Source: Anisodus tanguticus
Lineage: Eukaryota > Streptophyta > Magnoliopsida > Solanales > Solanaceae
Assembly: GCA_034509755.1 (NCBI GenBank)
Contig: CM067550.1
Coordinates: 3,155,001 to 3,219,000 of the forward strand
Direction of reading: 5' to 3'
Length of the DNA stretch: 64,000 bases
This document shows positions 51,740-63,429 of this stretch, piece after piece; position 1 is the stretch's first letter; each line of letters begins with the position of its first letter. A model generated the notes under the pieces. The model searched no databases and was not told the DNA's origin. It saw only the letters and a program-made list of their open reading frames with translations. The translations under genes were made by a program, and so were the position numbers.

Positions 51740-53870
51740 AGTGTATAATGTTAATTATATACAAATAATACAAATAATATGTTACCAAAATAGGGATATA
51801 CACGGTTGTGTATACAGTGTATATCACGGTCTCCCACTTGTGATGGGTTTCCGTGATATACACAAGGTATTGTATACCGTGTATATCCTTGTATATTTTC
51901 ACACCCCAGCAGACATAGCGGGTAGTCTCCGTATGCTGAGATTGTCCCTAAAATCTTCAAATAGGACCAAGGGAAGAAACATGTAATAACTAGACGTGGA
52001 GCGTATGGTATCTGGACAGCCACCCCAATCAGCATCGGTATACGAAACAAGTGTAGAGGCCGATGATGGATATAGATGCAAGCCATAGTCAATTGTCCCT
52101 GGATGTATCGGATAATGCGTTAGAGCGCATTCATGTGCTCCACCCAAGGATCATGCATAAACAAACACACATGTTGTACATCATACGTAATATCCGATCT
52201 CGTGAACGTAAGATACTGAAGAGTTCTAGCAAGACTGCGATATTGAGTGAGATCCTCGTAAGGTGAGCCAACCGCAACACCCAACTTGGGCTTAGTATCA
52301 ACTGGAGTGGAAGTAGACTTACACGAGGACATACCAACCCTTTCAATTATCTTAGCGACATACTTCCGTTGTGATAAGAATAATCCACCCGCATGGCGAG
52401 AGACGTCAATCCCCAAAAAGTAACTCAAGGGCCCCAAGTCTTTCATAGCAAACTCAGAACTGATCATTATCATGATAGACTTGCGCAAAGCATCAGAAGA
52501 GGCAGTCAATATAATATCATCCACATATAATAAAATATAAGCCAGGAAAGTACCACGACGATACATGAACAATGAATTATCAGACCTGCTGTGAGAAAAT
52601 CCAGTAGACAAAACATAGTATGCATATCTCTTATACCAAGTTCGGGGGCCTGCTTAAGCCCATATAATGACTTCTTCAATAAACATACATGATGAGGATA
52701 TTTGGGGTCTCGAAAATCTAAGGGTTGATACATGTAAACGGTCTCCTTAAGATCACCATGTAAGAAAGCATTATTTACATCTAACTGATGAATGGCCATG
52801 CCTTTGAAAGAGCCAGACTGAGAACAATGCGAATGGTAGCCGGTTTGACCACCGGACTAAACGTCTCACCACAATCCATGCCAACTTGCTGAGTCTTACC
52901 ATCACCTATAAGACGAGTCTTATGCCTCAGCAAAAGAACCATCAGAATTATCTTTATGAGTAAAAATCCACATAGACCGAATAATATTAACACTAGAAGG
53001 ACGGGGCACCAACTCCCACGTCTTATTTTCAATAAGAGCATCATATTCGTCGGTTATGACTAATTTCCAATTCGGGTCATTTAACGCCGACACTAGGTTA
53101 CGGGGTAGGGGATTTAAGAACATTAGAATTTACATTAAGTCTACCATGTCGGTGGTGGAGAATTCTTGTTCAAGAGTAACGGTCTGGGAAATTTTGTTGT
53201 CTTGGAATATGTCACGTAAGCGGTCCTAAGCCTCCATCGTCGTGGAGTCAGGCTCAATAATTGTATGCAGCAAATCGCTATAAATAGTGGCATAAATCCA
53301 CTGAAGAACTGTCGCATCAAGGGTTAACCATAATTCTCTTTCGTCGTCAGCTTTCGGCACTTTCTCCTTGCCTTTTTTCGACGGAATTATGTGATGAATG
53401 ACCCGGTGGGAGCAGTAGTGAATCTTGAAGAGCTCCGCCCACGTTGCATAATGGACGTTTTCCATCTCAAAGAGTGATGGAAACATGGGATTTGATGTTG
53501 GAATGTGAGGGCCGGATGAAAAGTAAATTTTGAGTCGACATGCTGATGTGGAGAAGGGTGGTCGGCGGCAAAAAGAAGAACGAGGGATTTGGACACAAGG
53601 AAGCAGGTTAGGATTTCAGGAACTTTCCCTAAACTACTGATACCATGTAAGAAATATTCTTCCTTGATTATTTCATTAATGATTTACACTATATATAATT
53701 GTATAAAAATATTTACCTTGCTACAAACTAGGTAACTAATCTTAATATAGGAGATGTACAATTTTAAATGAAATCTAATTCTATTAGAATATGTATCAAA
53801 TTCAAATTGAAAACATGTCACGTAGTTTGGGACCATACTCTGATGAAATGATCTTGTATGATACATATTA
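51740..53870 (-). mobile_element. third Ty1-copia relic, internally deleted
   Basis: On the minus strand, a primer site TGGTATCAG lies just after an LTR-like end (TACATGGTATCAG near 53,640). Then come gag (53,226-53,600: FEMENVHYATWAELFKIHYC), and, after a deletion of protease and integrase, reverse transcriptase (53,123-52,120: QLDVNNAFLHGDLKETVYMY, YILLYVDDIILTASS) and a piece of RNase H (DADWGGCPDTIRSTSSYYMF, 51,900-52,147). The left end has no LTR matching the right one. Instead it has a repeat-rich GTGTATATC tract (51,790-51,900). Confidence 0.82.
51900..53123 (-). pseudogene. copia reverse transcriptase and RNase H remnant
   Basis: Three frames carry the RT from DPNWKLVITDEYDALIENKT through VDDIILTASS and MKDLGPLSYFLGIDVSR to the RNase H start. 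Frameshifts lie near 52,800 and 52,600. The YVDD catalytic box is intact, but the protein is fragmented. Confidence 0.85.
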
Positions 53871-54287
53871 AAATTTGAGTAGAAAATAATAAACTTATAT
53901 TAAATTCTTGTCTTTTATTTATGGATCTTGAAGAATCATATAAATGACATTTTGTATTTTTGGCATAGTGTTTTTAAAATTGAAGTAATTTTCTAGTAAT
54001 TTCTTACTGTAGATTATTTTCTACCAAAAAAGAGAAAATAAATTACTTATACAGAGTCATTTTTTCTTTATAAATATTACACACTCTAGAAATGTTGTTT
54101 CAATCTTTAGAGTTAGAAATATTCACAAAAATATCATCATCGTATATACCATATATATCTTCCATAACGTATAATTGTCATATGATACTGAATTTATACC
54201 CAACAAAACATTAGAAAAATAGGACAAACAATAATAATTTTCAAGTAAAACACTTTGTTAACACTCAAAAGTGTTTAGCCAAATCAA
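53871..54287. other. AT-rich intergenic stretch
   Basis: No gene, RNA or recognisable element is seen. Confidence 0.45.
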
Positions 54288-54912
54288 GTGACAGCCGAAG
54301 GTGGAAAAAGATTCTAAGTCGATAACTAAGCGGAATCATAGCCGAATCCGTTAGTCCTTACTCTCGGCTAGAAAAGCATCATCGGCTATTACAATAGTCT
54401 AGCCGAGTCATAATTCCGAGGAACGACTGAGACCCACACGTACTCGGACGCCTCGAAGACCGAGTCAAATGACCTTCTAGAAAAGGTAGCAACCAACAAC
54501 AACCAGAAGGGAGTGTCGTCGATCGTGCTAGAGGTCCAGGCAAAAAAATCGGCACCACCTCCTCATAGTTGGCTAGTGGATTTAGTGGATAGTTTGGTGG
54601 CTAACATAGGGGGTCATGTTTGTTTTTCTTGTACTATAAATATAGGAATCATTTGTACAGAACAAACAACACAATCAATCAAAAAACTAATTTTTACATA
54701 TCTTCATTCTATCTTTATCGCCTTTATCGCACTCTAGTTGTATTTATGTTTCTTATTACTTAGTTTACACAATCACCATCCTAACGCTTTCTGGAGTAGT
54801 TGGAGAACCCATTGGTGGAAGTTAGAGTTCCACTCCCGGCTCAAATCGCTTAGTTAAGGAATCAATTTGTCATCTAATTTCGTCAGCCGATAAAACGACA
54901 AACACTTCGGAG
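54288..54912 (+). repeat. possible solo LTR or LTR fragment
   Basis: The stretch starts near TGACAGCCGAAGGTGG and carries repeated CGGCTA/CCGAGTC words. A TATA-like CTATAAATATAGG at about 54,642 is followed by ACAACACAATCAATC, resembling an LTR promoter and leader. No coding domains or second copy are in the window. Confidence 0.4.
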
Positions 54913-56138
54913 GAAAATACACTTTTTGTGATGAAAAAGGAAAGTAGAACATTTTCTACATATGATATTTCTTTTTTAATTGAAATGTTTCTCTATAATT
55001 TCCTAAGTGGGAGTGCGTGTACGCAAGTGAAGAATATGGAAGAGACGAGAAAGCAGTGGGAGTCCGTTTATCCACCGTTTATTATTGAGTTCTATGATTT
55101 GATATTTTAGGACATTTTTGCTATTATTTGTTGAGTTATCAAATACGTATGTGCCTTCCACAAAATTCTTTAGAACTCTATTACGATCAAAGTATTTTTC
55201 CGCAAGATTTTTAGGCCTTTTATCTTTTTGAATCGAGAGTCAATTTGCTTCGCGTCGTCTACAACCGGCGGAAAGCACCTTCGTGTGATCACGCGTGGTA
55301 ATTAGTAGTCCTATATATTACCCTTAAAGCTAACTTTAGGTGTATGGAATAGAAGGTTATGCATCAGACCGTACCATATCGATCTTTCATAGTATGCATT
55401 CTCATCCGTGTCGCAACTGATTCGGTAATTTACATATCTGATGCGTAGAGACCTGAATTATTTTAAATAAGTGTATGTTTTACCATATGTCCTATTATTT
55501 CAGTTTCAAATTTGAAATAGAAATTTAAAGTTTAAAAAATATGTTTGAGGAGTATTTCAAGTTTTCACTTGTAAAATTTTAACTTTTCTTTTAAGTGAAA
55601 GTCATGTTTAAACACAAGACTTTCAAATATCCTCTTTCAACATCAAACTTTAAATACTTTTTTTTTCAAGTTTTTAACCAATACATGTGCAAACACCTAC
55701 TTAAAACGGGTGCAAAATCAGTGTCCAAATTTTTTACAGAGAAGTGTAATTTCAGAATTGTGAACGCCAAATACTCGTATAGCGGACACAAGCTAAAACA
55801 ACAAAATATTAATTTGCAAAACAAAAGTAACTTTCTTATTACATTCTTATGAGAATTCTAATGAGAGAAATCTCAATCAACAAAACAACTTAATTCACTA
55901 ACACCAATATATGGTGCATAGAATTTGAAACCATAACCAAACCTATGAAAATCATCTCAATCTATATGAATCATTTTGCAATAGTTCTCTTTGTGAGAGA
56001 TCTCCAACAATAAATCACAAACTACTAGTAATATATGTCTTCACTTATACCTACTAAAGGCATAGGAAAACCCAAGAATTAAATGAAAAATATAATTAAA
56101 ACTGAGATGAACTGAAAAATGTGTTTCAGTTCTCTCTT
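54913..56138. other. unassigned intergenic DNA
   Basis: Contains short open frames (54,928-55,110 and 55,595-55,852) without recognisable motifs. The stretch nearest 56,138 should hold the 3' UTR of the KIN/LEA-type gene on the minus strand. Confidence 0.45.
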
Positions 56139-58881
56139 TCACTTTTTGTCTGATCCAATTCCAAGAGTGTTCTTCACTCCATCAACTGCACCTTGAGCCA
56201 TGTTGATCACTTGCTCTCCAGTCTGAATTACAACCAAAAAAAGAGAAAGAAAAAGAAAAAGATTAATCGACATATTATGAATAAAAAAGAAAAAAAAGGA
56301 TTGGACTTATACACACTGACAAAATAATTGTTTTATATGCGTAGTTTATCCATTATAGTAGCTAAGCTTATTTATTCCACTTTATATGGACGATTACGTT
56401 TAATTTTTTTAGACAATCAGATAGTGTATATTTTTTCTAAACTATCAATATATAAAAGCTAAAACTTTTAATTACGCGGCCTGATCCGATAGTGGCAGAG
56501 CCACATAGATGAAAGAGTGGTCAATTAAATTAAATTAAATTTAAATATCATTAGCTAAAACATAATGTTGTGTCTGTTTGTGTGTGTAAATATATATAGA
56601 GAGAATTATTTTACGTGTATAGGTCAAAAAAATTGTAATTATATTTTAAAGATAGATAAATTACCTGCTGAAGGAATCCAGGGTTCTGCTGGTCTTTGTT
56701 TTGTTGAGCAGATTCTTGAGCACTTTGGGTGGCATTTTCAGCCTTGTCAACCATTGAATGTGCTGTACTCTTTGCTGACTCTGCCATTTGCTCTGTCTTG
56801 GCCTGTTTCATTTGTTGGTCATCAATATTAATAATTAAATTACAAAAACAATGAGCAAGAATATAGGAAAAAAGAAATTAAAAATAATAAAGTATACTAT
56901 TTCGTTCGTTCCATTTTAAGTGTCTTAGTTTGATTTGACATAGAATTTAAGAAATAACGAAAAAAATTTAGATTTTGTAGTCTTAAATTAAAGATGTGTG
57001 TAGTCCTTTAAATTTTGTGGTCTTAAACTTGTGACGTTGAAATTGAAAAACTTACTAAATATAGAAAAAGACACTCTTTTTGAAACATACTAAAAATAAA
57101 AGTAAGACACTTAATTGAAACGGAGGGAATAATATTTTTTACAAAGCTTTAGTTTTTCTTTTCTGTTACAATAGAGGACGACAATAGTTGATGGAAAATG
57201 TAATCGGCACGTGTAGTTGAACTCCATATCTATTTTCAATACAGATTAAAGATAGATAGATATAAGTGAAAATTATAAATTTTTAAAATATTAAACTTTG
57301 GGCATATAATTTTAAATGTGCAATGAATTTAGTGATAATACCTAAATGTTGAACCCATCAAACTCTAAATCTAAATCAACCACGAGGATCAAGAAAGGAA
57401 GCAAGGCAAAGGGATAATGAGAATGAAAGTCACACCTACCTATTGTGTGAAAGATTAGAGATAATATATCATATGATCACTTAATTATGGGTGTTTAATT
57501 GAGAAATTCAGTAAATTTTATTTTCTAACTATAAAGTCACTTAATTATGGTGTTTCACTCAGAAAGTTACTGCTTTGTTTTCTAACTATAAAGTCACTCA
57601 ACTATGGGTGTTTCACTCAGAAAATCGAGTAACTTTATTTCCTAACCACAAAGTCACTCAACTATTCATGTTTCACCTACAAAATTACTTAACTTATTTA
57701 AATAATTTTTTAATTATATTTTACTGATTTTATTTAAAGCCAAAAAAAGTAAAAAAAAAATAAACAAGTATCCATTATAACCATTTTAGTGACACGGCCA
57801 CTTGACTCAACCCAAAGCCTATACCTCAATAGTTTGTCATATTGTGCACCCCGCATCCCCATATTATTATACTTTTTAAGATGAGTTTCAATTTTAATTA
57901 TGTTGTTGATTTTAAAAACCTATATTAAATTTAAAATCTTTATAGAATTGGTTACGCTTTGGGTCACGAAATAGTCTAGCATCTGTTATCTTATAAATGT
58001 AGCATATGAAAATTTAATTATACAACAGTAAGTAAGATCATAGATTAAAAACTAATTGAAAGTTAAGTGTTACAAACTTTAAGTAACAGCCTCAAATTAG
58101 CAAACTAGTAGATGTTCCATTTCTACGTCACTTTTATTAATTGATTTCGGTATCTTCTTTTTTGTGGGTCGGGTCTAGTGGACAGGTCAATAAAATGGGT
58201 ACTTATTTAATTTTTTACAATTTTAACTTTAAATAAAAATCAGCAAAATGTAATTAAAAAAATTACTTAAATAGGGTGAGTGACTTTGTAGGTGAAACAC
58301 CAGTAGTTGAGTGATTTCATGGTTAGAAAATAAAGTTGAGTGACTTTCTGAGTAAAATATTCATAGTTGAGTGACTTTCTGAATAAAACATTCATAGTTG
58401 AATGACTTTTTAGTTAGAAAACAAAGTTTAGTGACTTTCTGAATAAAACACTCATAGTTGAGTGACTTTCTGATTATAACAAAGTTGAGTGACTTTCTTA
58501 GTGAAACACTCATAGTTAAGTGACTATTTGAGATATTATCTCTAAAAAATTACTACGGATACTAATAGTAGAAGTATAAGTCTCGGTAGTATAAAGCAAC
58601 AACAACAATAACGGCGCCTCCGATCTAGCACCACAGGGAACGCTCCTCGGTGAATTACTACTAATATTACTAGAGTATAAATCTCGTTAGTAATTAAAAA
58701 GGACATCTGATACATAAAATATTTCGCGTTAGCAAAGTCCGCGAAAAACCCCAAGGGCTTGAGAGTATGTATGAAGTAGTATAAAAATAATTTTAATCTG
58801 TATAGAATATTAATTGCATGTAGTATGAAGGATTACCTGAGCTTGGCCGTGGGACTCACCGGCTTGTTGAGCACTTGACAT
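56139..58881 (-). CDS. KIN/LEA-type small stress protein, 88 aa
   Basis: Three exons, 58837-58881, 56665-56802 and 56139-56222, all with GT-AG borders and joining in frame, encode an 88-residue hydrophilic protein. It begins MSSAQQAGESHGQAQ, has an Ala/Gln/Lys-rich amphipathic middle (KTEQMAESAKSTAHSMVDKA, ENATQSAQESAQQ) and ends in VDGVKNTLGIGSDKK. This resembles KIN1/KIN2-like and LEA-type proteins, which are often induced by cold, drought or abscisic acid and stay cytosolic. No signal peptide or membrane segment is seen. Intron 1 (2.0 kb) carries a MITE and a foldback-like element. The exact biochemical role of the family is unsettled. Confidence 0.87.
56896..57131. mobile_element. Stowaway-like MITE in intron 1 of the KIN/LEA gene
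   Basis: The left end TACTATTTCGTTCGTTCCAT pairs imperfectly with the right end TTGAAACGGAGGGAATAATA. About 235 bp with TA-like borders; more decayed than the myosin-intron copies. Confidence 0.65.
57457..58543. mobile_element. foldback-like element with tandemly repeated arms
   Basis: The termini AGAGATAATAT (57,457-57,467) and ATATTATCTCT (58,533-58,543) are inverted copies. The left arm (to about 57,745) has four or so units containing AAAGTCACTCAACTATGGGT and GTTTCACTCAGAAA. The right arm (about 58,220-58,530) has six or so units in reverse (CATAGTTGAGTGACTTTCTG). The centre is unrelated AT-rich DNA without a transposase. The element lies in intron 1 of the KIN/LEA gene. Confidence 0.75.
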
Positions 58882-58991
58882 TTTGATTATTGGTCTGAAG
58901 GAATTTTTTTCCAGAAAAAATAGATAAATATTAGAACACTTTATTTGATGAGCTTGATATATATTTTGTTGAAACTTCTAGGTTGATTAGA

Positions 58992-59001
58992 CCTATTTAT
59001 A
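58992..59001 (-). promoter_or_regulatory. TATA box of the KIN/LEA-type gene
   Basis: On the minus strand the sequence is TATAAATAGG, about 110 bases upstream of the start codon. That leaves a typical 70-80-base 5' UTR. A weaker AATATATATC lies nearer the gene at about 58,956-58,967. Confidence 0.6.
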
Positions 59002-62000
59002 CAGGAGGTTATTGGTTTAATTGATTGATGATCCATGTTTTTCTGCTTTTGACTGGGTTTTATGTGGTTGATTAACTTAGTGTAGCATTTAGAGTTCAAA
59101 CTCTCATAATGACTCTAGACAGAGCATAATTAAGTTATTTAAGTTTTTAAAAATTATGCAAACACATCGAGTGTCCCACGAACTCTAACTAATTACTTGC
59201 ACTATAAAAAATCTCCAACCACAAGTTAAATCTGAGCCCTTAATGTAGGAAAAAATGTAAGAAATAAATCAAAATGTAAGAACCGAGTGTAAGTGTTGAA
59301 ATTTTATTGGATTTAAATCCAAAATTAATTTAGACTATATAATATTTAAGAAAATAGTTCAAATAATGTGGTTTAATATGATTGAATTAATCATCTAATT
59401 TTAAATGCATTGGGCTAGTCCATTTAATTGGGATCCAAATGATGAGCCCACTTTAAAAGCCTAAGGTCCGAACTCATCTTAAAGTTTAGGCCCATGCCAC
59501 GTATCAAATGAGGTGGCAATCCAAGTCAAATTAATGAGCCAATGAAATCATGCCAAGTATGCGGATGACATGCTCCGGCCAATCAAATTGAAGCTTGTCA
59601 CCAGGTGAATGTGATTGGTCAGTTCAAACCGACCAATTAAATCGCACATCTACACCAACCCCTATAACTATAAATAGGGTCCGCATAACTCATAAAAGAG
59701 GAGGATTTAAGAACAAGAAGCAAGAAGAGAGCTCGTGGATATTATTATTTTTCTCGACTCGAAATTTGTTGTTTACACCGAGTATTAAGCAAAAGAGTGA
59801 TGATTGAAATAAGTAAGCAAAAAATGCTTTGAGGTGAAACAATTAAGTGCTATTTTTTTCCATAGAAAAGATTACCTGCTAAGATTATCTTTCCCAAAGC
59901 CATATCAAGCAAATTAAGCAATGCGTTGTGTTTAAAAGAATTTAAGTTGTATATTTGCTTCTTTTTCTTTTTTTTGTCTTTTCTCGTGAATGTTAATATG
60001 TCAATTATCAAACCACATTAAATAATATATAAGTATTGTCTTATCTCCATTGCTACAGAGTATATTTCTTCCTGTCGTACTTGTCATAGAGCACAATTTC
60101 TTTCTAATCTTTTTTGCATTTGAAAAATAGAGATGGTATTTTGAGTTTTCAAAGTCTAAGAGTACCCCTCCAACTTGTTTTTTGTTTGATAACCAAACAT
60201 TAACTTAGATAAAGAGAAACTATCAACATATAAGGATAAATCTGGAACAATCTGGAGCCATAAATCTAGTCGAAATCAAACACGAAAATGAAAAGAATGT
60301 CTGTACATCCACCTATCCCTCAACAAATATAAATACGGTTAAAGATTATTCTCACTCGAGTGTTTATATTAAATTAATAATAAAAAACAAATTAATATCT
60401 TTAATATATATGTGTTTATCACTTAACAATGATTAAATGATATGTATTTTTATTTTAAATTTATATTACTAAAATTGATTTGCTTGATTTGAGTGAACAA
60501 GTTACTATACTACTAGTAGTTTTAAAATTTCCTTTTTCTTGTATTACTATATTTGCAAATTTGAACACACACTAGAATCGAGATCGTCTCTTGTCGCAAA
60601 TGGAAAAAGAAGATATCTTAATTCCCTAATTTTTATAAGGTCCAAATCATCCTATTGAACAATTGAGTGATTCTTGTCCACTCGAAGAACTACACTGTAC
60701 TTTATATGGTACATGTGTAAGGTTCAAATTCAACGTCTCGAGTTCTCTTTAAAAGATAGAATAATTTCCTTTGAGAATTTATTTTATTATTCACAATATA
60801 TATAGCTGTACAAGATTGATTCCTAATACTCTTTACCCCAAGAAATATAAAAAATATCAATTATAAAAAGCGTTGAAAACGTATAGTTACAAAAAGAAGA
60901 TTAGTAGTTGAGCAGTACTTACGTTTGTGCATAAGAGCCATGTGAAATGAAAGTGAAACTATAAAAGTCTGGCAACTACAGAAGTTATAAGTTTTGTCTA
61001 TACGTTACAATGAAGATGCGTATGAAACACTTTATTTTGACAGTTGCTAGCCACAAAACTTAAGACACGATATTAAGTATACTTAACAAACTTTGAATGG
61101 GAAAGGAGGAGAGTATAACTCGTGTAAAACTTTAATTTCGTTAGGGCCAAAATTTGTGGCCCTGCTGAACACCAACCATTGGCTTATTAATAGTATAACT
61201 AGCGGGTTCAATCGAATTCAATAGTTTCAACTCACACATTATATTTATACATTAAAGACGTACTAGATAAATACAATTAATATGATCAAAAATTCAAAAA
61301 TATTAAAATATATAAAATTAAATTTTTGAATTCACCTCTAAAGTCACCCTCCCGTGACTCCAAAGTGAACAACCAATTAGAAGTTTCTCGAGGAAAGGAG
61401 ACATCACGAGCACATGAAAACCTTATGGACTTGATAATTGCCACTACTTCCGGCAAAGTCCAAACTATTTGGAGTTTGTGCACGTATCATGTGCTCAGAG
61501 GAATGAGTTGACATAAAAAAATGTCATCCCAAAGCTTAGATTTGATGGCAAATTAAAGAATGGAACAAAATAGAGGGGAAGTCTTGATCGATAATTTTTC
61601 GGAAATAACCTCTTTATATCTCTGTTTCTATAAGGGGAAGATAAAATTTGCATATACTCTACTCCCCGTAAAATTACATTTTTATATTGTTGTAGTTGTT
61701 AGATGGGGAATCTTATAACAATCAATATGGAGAACCAAAAGTTAACTTTTGTAGTATTAGGAACCACTATCTCAATTATCCAGATTCGTACCAGATAAAT
61801 CCACTAAAATAATAAATCAATTCTTAATATAATATTTTTCAGGTCACCACAAGTTAAAAGAAATCTCAATCATCCAACAGACTATCTGAAAATCAAGAAT
61901 GTACTATAGTGCTCTCGGGATTCAAGAGTTGCACTTAATACTGAATTATGTATCATTTCATTAAACATATACCTAACTTTGAAAAATTACACGGTGCTAG

Positions 62001-62102
62001 GTTTTACAACATAAGAACAATAAACTTAAGATCCCAGTAACATGTTGAAAAACTGCATGCTAGAAGGGATCAATTATGCATAGTTTTACAGACTTGATGT
62101 GC
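59002..62102. other. intergenic region between KIN/LEA and beta-amylase genes
   Basis: Mostly AT-rich and unassigned, apart from the LTR-like stretch at 59,250-59,810. The part next to 62,103 should contain the beta-amylase 3' UTR. No other coding signal is convincing. Confidence 0.5.
59250..59810 (+). repeat. LTR-like sequence with TATA box
   Basis: It contains GGGCTAGTCCATTTAATTGG, TGCCACGTATCAAATGAGGT and a clear TATA-like CTATAAATAGGGTC (about 59,670), followed by AAAGAGGAGGATTTAAGAAC. The style fits the U3-R part of an LTR element. No second LTR, target duplication or coding domain was found, so it could also be a gene promoter. Confidence 0.4.
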
Positions 62103-63429
62103 CTAGTGCATAAGAGCCACTGCAGCTCCTTGCACCAAAGGCTGAATTATATGCACGAAATGCTCTGCCTCCCTCTCTACTTGTTCCCTGCACTGATTTA
62201 CATCTTTTCCTTCTTTCATTTTCTTCACAAAGGCAACGAATCGCCTCCAATTATCAGGATGGAACAGGTCCGGATTCATCCTCAAATATGTAAACGCACA
62301 CATCTCTCTATCACCTGATTGATCGTCGATATTCAATGAGGATGCTTGAAGGATCTGTTCATGTGCATAATCGTCGTATCGTGGCAATGCATTCTCCCCA
62401 GCAAGTGGAACCTGAGCTTCCTGAGTTGCTAACGCCACTTGCCTAACCAACTTCTCAGGCGCACATTGTGCATCTTGTGGCTGCTCACGGTCTCGCATCT
62501 CAACACATGTGAAGTTGAAAATTGCACCGTGGCGGGCAAGCATCTGGGCGATGGGAAGGTAACCATCTCGGAAACGGGTGTTGTAGTACCCAGCGGTCAG
62601 CTCAGGGGCATGGGACCTTGTTCCATAGTGCCAGTGAATGCCTGCAACCTTAACTGAAATCTTAACGCCCTTGTCCTCGAATATTCCCTTAGCTGATTGC
62701 AATATCCTCTCACCATGGTTCAAAAGCATTTGAGAATACCAAGTGAGGAAGAACTCCCCATATTGACTATCCCATCCACCACCTTCCTTCCTGAAAAAGT
62801 TGGTATCTTCTGGCCAATTGTTGTAGTGACCTGCGTCTGTTGGACCGGTTTGTCCCCATTCAGGCTTGCCAAAAGCTTCTGCTGCAGCCTGTAAGCTGCT
62901 GATCATGTACTGCAGGGCGAACGATTTATCAGAATAAACCATTGGTGCTAATGAAGCTAAGTACCAAACACAGCATAAAAACAACGAAAAAAGAACTTGG
63001 TTTATACCTTGTCGTAACACTGAAAAGCACCAATGCCAGGGAATTTCCATGTTCCATCTTGTTCAGGGTAGGATGGATAACGGAGCTCTCCAGCCGGACC
63101 CATCCCGACTTGAATTTCCTATATTCACAAGTCAATTGGAAAAACTTTGAGCTTTCTTTACTCTTCAACCAGAAATTTCATGCAGCATAGGTAAAGGTTG
63201 AAAAAATGTAAGACTTACCACAATGGTGTCTCCTAGCAGGTTCTCAAATCTGTCTCTAAACCCTCTCATGAAATCAGAGTAGCATTGGACAGGAGTCCTC
63301 CCTTTAAGAACTGGAAGTGTGTCACAACCGAGCGATACATATTCAAAGTTCCTCCTTCCCCACTGATCTGTGTATGCAAGGTCTGGATCCTTCTCCATCT
63401 CCTCAACAACCCACCTTGGAAGAGGAATC
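62103..63429 (-). CDS. BAM1: plastid beta-amylase, BAM1 type, last three exons
   Basis: Exons 63219-63429, 63008-63118 and 62103-62909 encode the C-terminal ~375 residues of a glycosyl hydrolase family 14 beta-amylase, which releases maltose from the non-reducing ends of starch. The catalytic acid lies in GPAGELRYPSYP (first Glu), and the catalytic base in LAGENALPRYD (near 62,390). Other family blocks are RWVVEEMEKDPDLAYTDQWG, SLGCDTLPVLKGRTPVQCY, GIHWHYGTRSHAPELTAGYY and CAFTYLRMNP. The protein ends EAEHFVH...QPLVQGAAVALMH, followed by TAG. The GHYNNWPEDTNFF stretch and C-terminal tail fit the BAM1 group better than BAM3, from memory of the family. The transit peptide and N-terminal half lie past the window end. 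No lesion is seen. Confidence 0.93.

Noticed and set aside
54513..54737. 74-residue plus-strand open frame
   Set aside because: It overlaps the TATA-like box of the LTR-like stretch and has no motif; more likely non-coding LTR sequence.
57480..58520. CRISPR-like array (repeats of similar length)
   Set aside because: The repeats are in two inverted blocks without unique spacers, in a plant intron with foldback-type tips.
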